This document shows, in pieces, positions 26,701-34,396 of a stretch of 43,718 nt of DNA. Under the pieces are notes generated by a model. That model was not told the DNA's origin and ran no database searches. It saw only the letters and a list, made by a program, of their open reading frames with translations. The stretch covers positions 1 to 43,718 of the forward strand of contig CAMYFZ010000007.1 in the NCBI GenBank assembly GCA_947255165.1. The letters are read 5' to 3'. Each line of letters begins with the position of its first letter. Positions within the stretch are counted from its first letter, which is position 1. Both the position numbers and the translations under genes were made by a program. Source of the DNA: an uncultured Varibaculum sp. GTDB taxonomy: Bacteria > Actinomycetota > Actinomycetes > Actinomycetales > Actinomycetaceae.

Positions 26701-27456
26701 GAAACCTTGGTTTTGTGGGAAGCGCAGTTCGGGGATTTTGCTAACTGTGGTCAAGCAGTTACCGACGAGTTCGTTTCTTCTTCCTTCCAAAAGTGGAATG
26801 AACGTTCGGGCGTGGTAATGCTCTTGCCGCACGGCTATGAGGGTCAAGGTCCTGACCACTCCTCGGCACGTATTGAGCGCTACCTGCAGCTCTGCGCGCA
26901 AGACAATATGTGGGTTTGTCAGCCCTCAAATCCGGCGAATAACTTCCATATGCTGCGTACTCACGCTTACCGGCGTCCTCGCAAACCGCTAATCGCCTTT
27001 GAACCGAAACAACTGTTGCGTCTAGCGGCAGCGGCTTCTCCGGTAGAGGACTTCATTTCTGGACAGTTCCAGCCGGTGATTGGCGAAGTTGATGAGCGGG
27101 TCAGCCAGCCTTCGCGAGTAATTCTGTGTACCGGTCGCATCTACTACGACCTAGTGAAAGAGCGGGCAAAGCGGGAACGCTTCGATACCGCGATTGTTCG
27201 CCTAGAGCAGCTGTATCCGCTGCCGGTAATGGAGTTAAAGGAAGTCTTGGACACTTGGGGTGATTTGCCGCTTACCTGGGTACAAGATGAACCGGAAAAT
27301 CAAGGTGCCTGGCCGTTCATAGCTTTGCATCTTCCGGGAGCGATCGGCAAGGGATTGCAGGTGGTTTCGCGCGGTGAAGCCGCCTCCCCGGCAGCTGGTA
27401 ACGCCAAGTTGCATAAAGCCGAAAATGCCGAGTTGATGGAGAAGGCTTTCTCCTAG
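23731..27456 (+). CDS. kgd: Multifunctional 2-oxoglutarate decarboxylase/dehydrogenase E1 with acyltransferase domain
   Basis: 1,241 residues from ATG 23731, chosen because AAAGGAAG lies 5-6 nt upstream. The short N-terminal segment ([22 protein letters not shown]) is typical of SucA. Residues about 110-350 form an E2-type catalytic acyltransferase domain, with the His-containing motif YDHRVIQGA (His331). The rest is a thiamine diphosphate E1 ([77 protein letters not shown]). This E2c-E1 fusion is the actinobacterial Kgd/OdhA. It decarboxylates 2-oxoglutarate in the TCA cycle; in other actinobacteria OdhI/GarA inhibits it. No lipoyl domain is present, so lipoyl E2 must come from elsewhere. 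Confidence 0.96.
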   Translation: [1241 protein letters not shown]

Positions 27457-27473
27457 TTCGATACTAAAAAAGC

Positions 27474-27510
27474 TTTGGGGGGTGGTGACTTTTAGTCACC
27501 ACCCCCCAAA
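27474..27510. terminator. Strong 17-bp bidirectional terminator
   Basis: Bases 27474-27490 pair perfectly with 27494-27510 around a 3-nt loop (TTT). On the minus strand the stem is followed within 2 nt by TTTTTT; on the plus strand by ACTTTT. It ends both kgd (plus) and bL37 (minus). Confidence 0.88.
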
Positions 27511-27550
27511 ACTTTTACCGCTTGCATCTAACGGTATCTAAATGCTGTTC

Positions 27551-27625
27551 TTAGCAGTTAGGCCGTTTGCCGTGGTTAGCGGCACTGGTACGGCGGCTTT
27601 TACGTTTACGTCCACGTTTAGACAT
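27551..27625 (-). CDS. Large-subunit ribosomal protein bL37 (24 residues)
   Basis: A complete 24-codon gene that starts MSKRGRKRKSRR and ends NHGKRPNC. This very basic peptide with the C-terminal NHGKRPN signature matches bL37, a tiny actinobacterial 50S protein seen in mycobacterial ribosome structures. GGAAGG lies 8 nt before the ATG at 27625, and a strong terminator starts 40 nt after the stop. It lies 132 nt behind rsrA on the same strand. It may share that transcript or have its own promoter. Confidence 0.88.
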   Translation of the reverse strand: MSKRGRKRKSRRTSAANHGKRPNC

Positions 27626-27757
27626 CTTTTACACCTTCCCAAATAAAAATCAACGTCCCTAGTTTTACACATCACCCACATTTTCGGAAACTGATGCCCT
27701 ACAGCTAGGGCCAAAGAGACGCGTTTCATCCTCACTCAAAAATAGCTAGCGTATTTT

Positions 27758-28045
27758 CTAGCAATCTTCACTAAACCGTTCTTCCCGATAAGAAGACACT
27801 TCCGTCCCGTCTGATTGCCTATATACCGCCAGGCTTTTCACAATCCGGGTTCTCAAAGTTAAAGGAGCCGGGGTTTCATGGCACAGACACCGCCGTAGAA
27901 AATAGGCGATATCGGAGGCCTCGCCCTCGAGTATTTTCCGACAACACGGGCATTGGGCGATATGGAGGGCTTCCTCTTCGCTAAGTTCACGGGACTCTTC
28001 CGTGGCCCGCCTAAAAAGATCACGCTCACATGGTTGCTCGTTCAT
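27758..28045 (-). CDS. rsrA: Zinc-binding anti-sigma factor (RsrA/RshA family)
   Basis: 95 residues. It carries the ZAS signature His28-x3-Cys32-x2-Cys35 (HIAQCPCC), plus Cys6 as the fourth likely ligand. In S. coelicolor RsrA the equivalent cysteines bind zinc, oxidise to a disulfide and release SigR. The ATG overlaps the sigR stop by one base (TAATG), so it is translationally coupled at near-equal dosage. Extra cysteines (Cys34, a CLC pair and the C-terminal Cys) lie outside the core. Cytoplasmic. Confidence 0.88.
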   Translation of the reverse strand: MNEQPCERDLFRRATEESRELSEEEALHIAQCPCCRKILEGEASDIAYFLRRCLCHETPAPLTLRTRIVKSLAVYRQSDGTEVSSYREERFSEDC

Positions 28046-28743
28046 TACTTCACCCCGATTCCGTACTCGCGGGCATATTCAGAAAGTTCTTCTCGTAGCT
28101 GGCTGCGTCCCCGATGGAGTCTAGACATTACGGTACCTAGCGGAATGCCTAGAATTTGCGATATTTCCTTATAGCTGAACTGTTCGACATCCGCCAGATA
28201 CACTACGGTGCGATGCTCATCTGAAAGCTTGTCAAAGGCCGCCTGGATAGTTTCATTAGGCAGTCGTTCCAAAGCAGTAGTTTCCGCAGAGGGCATACCC
28301 TCTGCATGATGCAACGAGTGTGCTACCTGAGCCTGATCAGAAATTTCGCCTGAGCCGTCCTCTTGCGGGCGACGAGTCTTTAAACGGTACTGGTTCAAGA
28401 AGGTGTTAGTCATGATCCGGTACATCCAGGCTTTGAGATTAGTACCCGCTTGATATTGATCAAACTTGCGAAAAGCCTGCATATAGGTGTCTTGGACCAA
28501 ATCTTCCGCATCTGCAGGCTTACGGGTAAGGCGTAATGCTCCCGCGTAAAGCTGATCTAGCAGCGGCAATGCTTCCTCGCTAAAGCGCTCTGCCGCCAAG
28601 GAGTCATTGCCTCCCGCAGTTGCCAACCGGGAAGCGTTCGGTGCTTCCGGCTTGTCCGCGCCTGTCGGCCCCTGGGAGGAGGCTGTCATTTCCGGAGGCA
28701 CGGCAATATCCATCCGGTCTCGGGGCAAGGTCTCAGTATCCAT
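28045..28743 (-). CDS. sigR: ECF sigma factor, SigR/SigH type
   Basis: 232 residues. Region 2 spans about 58-125 ([51 protein letters not shown]), given here in two short parts. Region 4 covers about 165-225 ([34 protein letters not shown]). It directs transcription of thiol-oxidative stress genes and is held by RsrA. About 52 residues (Pro/Ala/Ser-rich) precede the conserved domain. Internal starts are available (Met11, Met19, TTG codons 40 and 49), recalling the long SigR' and short SigR forms of Streptomyces. TAGAAT ends 7 nt before the first ATG and no ribosome binding site is visible. Divergent from the DoxX-like gene. Confidence 0.92.
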   Translation of the reverse strand: MDTETLPRDRMDIAVPPEMTASSQGPTGADKPEAPNASRLATAGGNDSLAAERFSEEALPLLDQLYAGALRLTRKPADAEDLVQDTYMQAFRKFDQYQAGTNLKAWMYRIMTNTFLNQYRLKTRRPQEDGSGEISDQAQVAHSLHHAEGMPSAETTALERLPNETIQAAFDKLSDEHRTVVYLADVEQFSYKEISQILGIPLGTVMSRLHRGRSQLREELSEYAREYGIGVK

Positions 28744-28750
28744 TAACTCT

Positions 28751-28756
28751 ATTCTA
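28751..28756 (-). promoter_or_regulatory. -10 element, near-leaderless geometry (sigR)
   Basis: TAGAAT on the minus strand, seven bases before the ATG at 28743. Transcription 7-8 nt downstream would start at or one base before the ATG. I did not find a convincing GGAAT/GTT-type SigR autoregulatory promoter in the 94-bp divergent gap. Confidence 0.45.
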
Positions 28757-28837
28757 GCCTGGTTTCAGCGCTTCTAGTTTGGGTAATAAAACTCCCAGAA
28801 GCTAGAAATAGCCAGCTGCTTAGGTAACAATAGAGAC

Positions 28838-29224
28838 ATGGCTAATAGGTATTCACTTTCTCGTGCGCTCATTGCGGCGCCTTTGATTCTTGAAGGGATC
28901 GACGCGGTACGTAACAGTGAAAAGCATGCGCGCCTGGCCCAGCATCACCTAGAGGTGATGGAAAAGAACGGCCTCCCTCCCCTGCAGATGAGTGATCTAA
29001 AAACTATTGCTAAGGTCTGCGGGGTGGCAGTAACCGTTTTGGCTTTACGAATGGCTACCACCCGCCGCTCTCCCCTAGCTACCAGTGCTTTAGTACTTGC
29101 CAACGGAGCAGCTACCATTGTCAATGGCTGGCAGCAAGGAAAAGTTGATACCTTCAGGATTGCCCAAGGCCTTGCCCTACACGCCGGTCTTACCTCCGAA
29201 ATTTTCCCCGCTAAACAGGACTAA
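28838..29224 (+). CDS. DoxX-like small membrane protein
   Basis: 128 residues. LSRALIAAPLILEGIDAVRN resembles the first helix of actinobacterial DoxX proteins (R-x-L-L-A-P-x-F-x-x-x-G-x-D-x-L/V-R). A helix with the motif KVCGVAVTVLALRMATTRRSPL and a third hydrophobic segment (ATSALVLANGAATIV) follow. Members are integral membrane proteins, and in M. tuberculosis one works with SodA and a thiosulfate sulfurtransferase in oxidant resistance. Its place next to sigR-rsrA fits a redox role, but that is inference. No ribosome binding site is visible; TAACAAT-N6-ATG is a weak leaderless candidate. aroA starts 3 nt after its stop. Confidence 0.6.
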   Translation: MANRYSLSRALIAAPLILEGIDAVRNSEKHARLAQHHLEVMEKNGLPPLQMSDLKTIAKVCGVAVTVLALRMATTRRSPLATSALVLANGAATIVNGWQQGKVDTFRIAQGLALHAGLTSEIFPAKQD

Positions 29225-29227
29225 GCC

Positions 29228-30556
29228 TTGAGTGTTTGGAACGCCCCCGTTAAAAGTGGCCCGCTAAATGCGGTAATCTCCCTGCCTCCCTCTAAGTCTT
29301 TAACTGCCCGTGCCCTAGTGTTAGCGCTACTTGCTAAAGAACCAACTTTCCTAGCTAATCCCTTGCGCTGTCGGGACACCGAATTGATGATTGCCGGGAT
29401 CGAAGAGTTCGGCGCCCAGGTAGAAGAACAATCCGGCGGACTCTTAATCACTCCCCCTGCTACCCTACGTCCTCGAACTGGAGTCGTAGAGTGCGGTCTT
29501 GCGGGCACGGTGATGCGCTTTTTACCGCCGGTGGCACTGCTGAGCGGGCAGCCGGTACGGTTCGAAGGGGATGAGGCTGCCAGCGCGCGCCCCATGAAAG
29601 GGCTTCTGGACGCTCTCACTCAGCTGGGCGCCAAGTTTAGCGACATGCCAAAACCGGGACATTTGCCTTTTACTATCAGCGGACAAGTCACTGCCGGTGA
29701 CCAGCTACAGCACTTGCAGGTGGATGCCTCCGCCTCTTCCCAATTCGTCTCGGCCCTGCTACTGATCTCGCCGGCACTACCTTTTGAACTGCAGATAGAG
29801 GTCGACTCAGTATTGCCTTCTATCCGCCATGTGGAAATGACCGTTGCAGAGGTAAACGCTTGCGGCGGACAAATCGAAAATCTTGGTGGAGAATCCGGGG
29901 ATTGGAATACTCGCCAGATTCGACATCTTTGGCGCTGTAGCCCAGGCCATTTGCGCGGAGGTGAACGCCACATTGAGCCAGATTTAACTAACGCCGGACC
30001 GTTCCTGGCAGCGGCGTTGATCTGTGGAGGACAAGTTAGTATCCCCGATTGGCCCGCAAAAACTTTCCAAGCTGGGGACGCCTGGCGGCAGCTGCTTACT
30101 CCCATGGGGGCGCGGATTTACCGCTCTGCGGAAGGCACCCTGGTGTGCCAAGGCAGTGGAGTAATCGGCGGGACCCAATGTGACTTAGAAGCCGTGGGGG
30201 AATTGACACCAACCTTAGCCGCTCTGTGTGCGTTGGCGGTCGAACCTTCAAAAATCACTGGGATCGGACATTTACGCGGGCATGAAACTGACCGTTTACT
30301 CGCCCTCGAAACTGAAATAAAACGCCTGGGCGGGAAGGCTAAATCCACTGAGACTACCTTAAATATTTCTCCCGGACTCTTACATGCGGGGGTAGTTCAA
30401 ACCTATGGTGATCATCGCATGGCAATGTTTGCTGCCCTGATCGGATTGCGGGTACCCGGGGTACAGGTAGAAGATATGGAGTGCGTCAGTAAAACCTTCC
30501 CGGACTTCACTACTACTTGGAATGCTATGTTGGCCGGTGCTGATGGCTCGGCGTGA
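29228..30556 (+). CDS. aroA: 3-phosphoshikimate 1-carboxyvinyltransferase (EPSP synthase)
   Basis: 442 residues. Joins phosphoenolpyruvate to shikimate 3-phosphate in aromatic amino acid synthesis. Motifs are PPSKSLTARAL (Lys23, Ser24, Arg28), CGLAGTVMRFLPPVAL (PEP-binding loop), ASARPMKGLL, ASASSQFVSALLL and TYGDHRMAMFAALIGL. The start is TTG 29228, with AGGA about 8 nt upstream, in the tail of the DoxX-like gene. Its last 14 nt overlap rsgA, so the two are coupled. Confidence 0.96.
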   Translation: MSVWNAPVKSGPLNAVISLPPSKSLTARALVLALLAKEPTFLANPLRCRDTELMIAGIEEFGAQVEEQSGGLLITPPATLRPRTGVVECGLAGTVMRFLPPVALLSGQPVRFEGDEAASARPMKGLLDALTQLGAKFSDMPKPGHLPFTISGQVTAGDQLQHLQVDASASSQFVSALLLISPALPFELQIEVDSVLPSIRHVEMTVAEVNACGGQIENLGGESGDWNTRQIRHLWRCSPGHLRGGERHIEPDLTNAGPFLAAALICGGQVSIPDWPAKTFQAGDAWRQLLTPMGARIYRSAEGTLVCQGSGVIGGTQCDLEAVGELTPTLAALCALAVEPSKITGIGHLRGHETDRLLALETEIKRLGGKAKSTETTLNISPGLLHAGVVQTYGDHRMAMFAALIGLRVPGVQVEDMECVSKTFPDFTTTWNAMLAGADGSA

Positions 30557-31544
30557 TATCGGAACTGACGATCCTCGAGTTAGAGTTCGTCCCGCCCGCT
30601 CTAAGCCGCGTCGCTCGAAAAAGCAGGTAGATTATTCTACGAGTCCCACCGCATTCGTATTCGCGGTAGATCGGGGACGCATTCACGTGCAGATGGGGCA
30701 AACCACTCTGGTAGGGGTGAAAGCCCGTTCCCTGGGACGCCGCGGGATCGTGGTCGGCGACCAGGTGCGGGTGACCGGAGATTTAAGCGGTAAAAGCGGA
30801 TCTTTAGCGCGAATTGTGGAAGTTTTACCGCGCAAAACCGTGCTAACTCGCTCTGCTGAAGATAGCCCGGGAGCTAAAGAAAAACCGATGGTAGCTAACG
30901 CAGATCAAATGGCGATTTGCACAGCCTGTGCCGATCCGCTGCCGCGCCCAGGAATGATTGATCGCCTGTTAGTTGCCGCCTATTGCTCTGGAATCAAGCC
31001 TTTGCTACTGGTCACTAAATCGGATCTGACTTCTCCGGAGCCGCTGTTGGAGCTTTTTCGGCCCCTGAAAGTTACGAGCGTAGTTACCAGCTTAACCAGC
31101 GGAGAAGGCGTATCTCAGGCAGCCGATTTACTTGCCGGGCGGGTAACTGTAATGGTGGGACACTCCGGGGTAGGAAAATCTTCGCTAATGAATGCCCTGA
31201 TTCCTGAAGCCGAGCGGAGCACCGGGCAAGTTAACCAGGTAACCGGGCGCGGGCGACACACCTCCACCTCGGTTATCGCGGAGCCCTTCCGGGATGGCTG
31301 GTTGATTGATACTCCCGGGATTCGTTCTTTCGGCCTGGCTCATATTAGTGAAGAGAATCTGTTAGCGGCCTTCCCCGATCTTTCCGAGGTCGCCACCGCC
31401 TGTCCGAAACTATGCCCCCACTTAGCATCCTCTCCGGGATGTCAGTTAAGCGTACTCGCAGAAACCGATCCGGCGCGGGCGCGGCGAGTGGAGTCCTTCC
31501 GGCGTCTACTTGCCTCCCAACATAGCCAAAATCCGTTGGTGTAG
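30543..31544 (+). CDS. rsgA: Ribosome small-subunit-dependent GTPase A
   Basis: 333 residues from ATG 30543, which lies 14 nt inside the aroA end; a frame from 30522 would add seven residues with no support. It matures the 30S subunit. The N-terminal OB fold (IHVQMGQTTLVGVKARSLGRR) leads into a circularly permuted GTPase with order G4 (LLVTKSDL), G1 (GHSGVGKSS, about 206-214), G2 (GRGRHTST) and G3 (IDTPGIRSFG). The C-terminal zinc knuckle is CPKLCPHLASSPGC. The 3' end overlaps the convergent hisN by 39 nt. aroA-rsgA adjacency close to sigR is a familiar actinobacterial order. Confidence 0.95.
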   Translation: MARRDIGTDDPRVRVRPARSKPRRSKKQVDYSTSPTAFVFAVDRGRIHVQMGQTTLVGVKARSLGRRGIVVGDQVRVTGDLSGKSGSLARIVEVLPRKTVLTRSAEDSPGAKEKPMVANADQMAICTACADPLPRPGMIDRLLVAAYCSGIKPLLLVTKSDLTSPEPLLELFRPLKVTSVVTSLTSGEGVSQAADLLAGRVTVMVGHSGVGKSSLMNALIPEAERSTGQVNQVTGRGRHTSTSVIAEPFRDGWLIDTPGIRSFGLAHISEENLLAAFPDLSEVATACPKLCPHLASSPGCQLSVLAETDPARARRVESFRRLLASQHSQNPLV

Positions 31545-32297
31545 GTGGGAGTTAGTCGCTAGTGCGTCGCGGCCGACACATCCTTTTTTCCCTTGCAAAG
31601 AGGTGAAACGACCTCCAGCCTCCTCTACGATTGGCACTAGCGCCGCCATATCGTAGACTTCCAATTCCGGTTCGGCGGCCGCGTCGACTACGCCTTCTGC
31701 CACCAACATATAGGAATAAAAATCCCCATAGGCACGGGTTCGCCAAACTTTCCGGGTCAGCTCTAAAAATGCTTGGAGACTGCCGTGTTCTTCCCAACCC
31801 GACAAAGAAGAATAGCTAAAAGAAGCATCTTTTAGCTCCGATATTTTAGATACTTTGTTAGCTTGCGGCTCCCCACCGTTAAAAGAACGCCAAGATCCCA
31901 AACCTCGCCCTGCCCACCAGCGACGAGCCAATGCCGGGGCACTAACGACTGAAGCCACCATTTCCCCGGAAAGCTCCAAGCCGATCAGAGTTGCCCAAAC
32001 CGGCACTCCCCGCACAAAGTTTTTGGTGCCGTCAATAGGATCGATAATCCAGCGGGCTTGGGTACCTTCAGCGGCGCTCCCCCCGTATTCTTCCCCATAA
32101 ATCGAGTCATCAGGGCGGGCAGCTGCCAGTGCCTCGCGAATCATCTGTTCGGCACCCCGGTCAATATCAGATACTGGGGTCAGATCTGCTTTCTCATACA
32201 CCTGATAGTCGCGCTGGCTAAAATGTTCTAACGTATACCGGTCCACCTGGTCTGCAATTTCTAGCAGCAGCGCTACGTCCTCACCAATATTCCGCAT
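31506..32297 (-). CDS. hisN: Histidinol-phosphatase of the inositol monophosphatase family
   Basis: 263 residues. Mg2+-dependent phosphatase fold with the metal-binding motifs GEEYGG, WIIDPIDGTKNFVRGVP and YDMAALVPIVEEAGG. In actinobacteria this branch is usually the HisN enzyme that makes histidinol, although inositol monophosphate or PAP activity cannot be excluded from motifs alone. The ATG follows the aroD stop by one base, with GGAAG about 10 nt upstream, so it is operonic with aroD. It runs against rsgA and their 3' coding ends overlap. Confidence 0.85.
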   Translation of the reverse strand: MRNIGEDVALLLEIADQVDRYTLEHFSQRDYQVYEKADLTPVSDIDRGAEQMIREALAAARPDDSIYGEEYGGSAAEGTQARWIIDPIDGTKNFVRGVPVWATLIGLELSGEMVASVVSAPALARRWWAGRGLGSWRSFNGGEPQANKVSKISELKDASFSYSSLSGWEEHGSLQAFLELTRKVWRTRAYGDFYSYMLVAEGVVDAAAEPELEVYDMAALVPIVEEAGGRFTSLQGKKGCVGRDALATNSHLHQRILAMLGGK

Positions 32298-32298
32298 T

Positions 32299-33057
32299 TT
32301 ATGATTCTTCCTTTCCTAGGGTGGATAGTACTTCTGCTTGCAAGGCGGCAGCTACTTGTCCCGGGGCGCTAGGTGCAGATCCCGGGAGCGCCGCAAAAGT
32401 GGCGCAGTTACCAAAAACTCCGCCAACTAGGCGGCTAGCGGTGCCCGGAGTTCCCATTCCCAGCACCATAAACCGGCGTTTACCGGCAGTGTCTTTATAG
32501 TAGTTTTCCATCGCAGAAAATGCTTCTAAAAGGTGCTGCCCACTGCTAATAGTCAGGGCAAGTTTGGCCACCTGGGCTCCCCGTTCATGGGCAGCTTCCA
32601 GCCAGTTATAGATACGTTCCCGATCCATTTTTCGGGCTTCTTCAACCGCAAAATAGTGGCGGGACAGTACGCTCACTACCCCCTGCGCATGCGCATATTC
32701 CAAGGCGGGGGTAGCAAAGGAAAAATCGTCCTCAATATCGAGGGCGCTAGCTCCCGCCTTTACCAGCATCTTCATGGTTTCTAGCTGATGAGTGGGCCCC
32801 ATCCGGGATCCTCCCCCCTGCGCCGCGCTGCGACAAGTCGCTAGCCAAGGCAGTTTGATGGCGGGAGCCACCTGACCCACTATTTCACGCAAGTAGGTGG
32901 GGTTGCGGTAGTCACGCAGCAGGTCAAGACGCCATTCCACCAGGTCAGCTACCCGGGGAATGCGGGAAATCTGACCGCGCAGTTCAATCTGATTCTTGCC
33001 GGTAAGCGGAACAATCAACGCCGGTTTACCCGGCGAAAACAGTGAATCCGATTCCAT
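32299..33057 (-). CDS. aroD: 3-dehydroquinate dehydratase, type I
   Basis: 252 residues from ATG 33057, set by GGAGG 7 nt upstream; the frame extends to 33162 but without a better start, and would run into sbcD. Type I class dehydratases act through a Schiff base. Visible are EWRLDLL (Glu41, Arg43, Asp45), SRHYF (His134), AKLAL (Lys165, Schiff-base lysine), MGTPGTASRLVG and SAPGQV. It follows dehydroquinate formation in the shikimate pathway, the same pathway as aroA nearby. Confidence 0.93.
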   Translation of the reverse strand: MESDSLFSPGKPALIVPLTGKNQIELRGQISRIPRVADLVEWRLDLLRDYRNPTYLREIVGQVAPAIKLPWLATCRSAAQGGGSRMGPTHQLETMKMLVKAGASALDIEDDFSFATPALEYAHAQGVVSVLSRHYFAVEEARKMDRERIYNWLEAAHERGAQVAKLALTISSGQHLLEAFSAMENYYKDTAGKRRFMVLGMGTPGTASRLVGGVFGNCATFAALPGSAPSAPGQVAAALQAEVLSTLGKEES

Positions 33058-33133
33058 CCCCTCGCCTCCTGGAAGTCTTACTATCTTCAAACATATCGCA
33101 CCTGAAAGACACTTTATTTCGACAGCTGGTAAA

Positions 33134-33139
33134 TAGACT
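33134..33139 (+). promoter_or_regulatory. -10 element, leaderless geometry (sbcD)
   Basis: TAGACT, six bases (GCTGAT), then ATG at 33146. No Shine-Dalgarno sequence is present in the 88-bp divergent gap with aroD. Confidence 0.5.
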
Positions 33140-33145
33140 GCTGAT

Positions 33146-34396
33146 ATGAAGTTAATCCACACCTCTGATTGGCATGTGGGGCGTACTCTCTATGGGGAAG
33201 ATTTGTCTGCCGCTCATCGCCAATTTTTCGCTTTCCTAACGCAGCTGGTTCGGGAGGAAAACGTTCAAGCAGTGATGGTTTCCGGGGATGTTTTTGATCG
33301 CGCGATTCCCTCGTTGGAATCCCTAGAGATTGTTTCCCAGGCGCTAGCGGAATTGACCGAGCTAACCGCAGTGATATTAACTCCCGGCAATCACGATTCC
33401 GCGGAAAGACTAGGGTTCCTGGCTCCCTATGTGCGCGGCAACTTGCATTTACGTACTTCCCTAGCCGATATTTCCTGTCCGGTAGAAATCTCGACAGCCG
33501 ACGAAACCGTGCGGGTTTGGGGGCTCCCCTATCTGAACCCCGATATGGTGCGTACCAGTCTCTATGACGGGCCGCTTTCTGCAGGAGATACAGAAAGAAC
33601 AGATGATTCTGCCGATGAGGATCTGCCCCCGCGCCTGCCCCGTTCTCATGAAGCGGTAGTAGCGGCGGCGATGCGCCGCGTTGGCAAAGCGCAGCGCCTA
33701 CTACCTGCAGCTAACCGCACCATCATCATGGCACATGCTTTCGCAGTGGGAGGCGCTGCCAGTGATAGCGAACGCGATATCACTGTCGGTACTGTGCAAT
33801 CGGTTCCTCTCCAGGTTTTTGAACGCTACGGGAATACCGATACCGATTCCTCTCCCGACTTACCGGCTCCCGATTATTTGGCCCTGGGGCATTTACACGT
33901 ACCGCAAAAATTGCATACTGAAAGTTCGGCGGGACGCTATAGTGGCTCGCCAATAACTTTCTCTTTTTCGGAATGCCACACCCCAAAATCGGTGGTGCTT
34001 TTAGATACTGCTGCCCCGGATTTAGATCCCCAACTAGTGCCTACCCCGATTTTCCGGCCAGTAGGACGCATCAAGGATACGTTTGAAAACTTGCTTTCTA
34101 GCCCTTCTTACGAGGATTTCACTCGGTATTGGTTGGAAATTACAGTTACTGACCGCGAACGCCCTAATTTTATGGTCACCAAGTTAAAGCAGCGTTTCCC
34201 GAAAGTCCTCGCCATATTGCACGAAGTTTCTCAAACAGACGTCGCGGATCAGCGCCGCGCCCTGCGGGTAAATAGGTATCGACCCGAGGCACTCGCCAAG
34301 GACTTCTTTCGGCAAGCCCGCCTCGGCAAAGAACTTAATGATGAAGAAAATAAGCTGGTAGAACAGGTTTACGAGCAGGTGCGTGGGGAAAGTTAA
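33146..34396 (+). CDS. sbcD: Exonuclease subunit SbcD (Mre11-type nuclease)
   Basis: 416 residues. Mn2+-dependent nuclease half of the SbcCD complex, which opens hairpins and trims double-strand ends. Phosphoesterase motifs in order: SDWHVG (Asp8, His10), GDVFDR (Asp48), GNHD (82-84), MAHAF and LGHLHVP. The C-terminal capping region (about 290-416) contacts SbcC. The stop TAA is followed directly by the sbcC ATG, so they are tightly coupled. A leaderless-type -10 precedes the start. Confidence 0.95.
   Translation: MKLIHTSDWHVGRTLYGEDLSAAHRQFFAFLTQLVREENVQAVMVSGDVFDRAIPSLESLEIVSQALAELTELTAVILTPGNHDSAERLGFLAPYVRGNLHLRTSLADISCPVEISTADETVRVWGLPYLNPDMVRTSLYDGPLSAGDTERTDDSADEDLPPRLPRSHEAVVAAAMRRVGKAQRLLPAANRTIIMAHAFAVGGAASDSERDITVGTVQSVPLQVFERYGNTDTDSSPDLPAPDYLALGHLHVPQKLHTESSAGRYSGSPITFSFSECHTPKSVVLLDTAAPDLDPQLVPTPIFRPVGRIKDTFENLLSSPSYEDFTRYWLEITVTDRERPNFMVTKLKQRFPKVLAILHEVSQTDVADQRRALRVNRYRPEALAKDFFRQARLGKELNDEENKLVEQVYEQVRGES

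Noticed and set aside
27538..27735. A 65-codon minus-strand frame covering the bL37 region.
   Set aside because: It is a shadow in another frame; the 24-codon bL37 frame has the ribosome binding site and the family signature.
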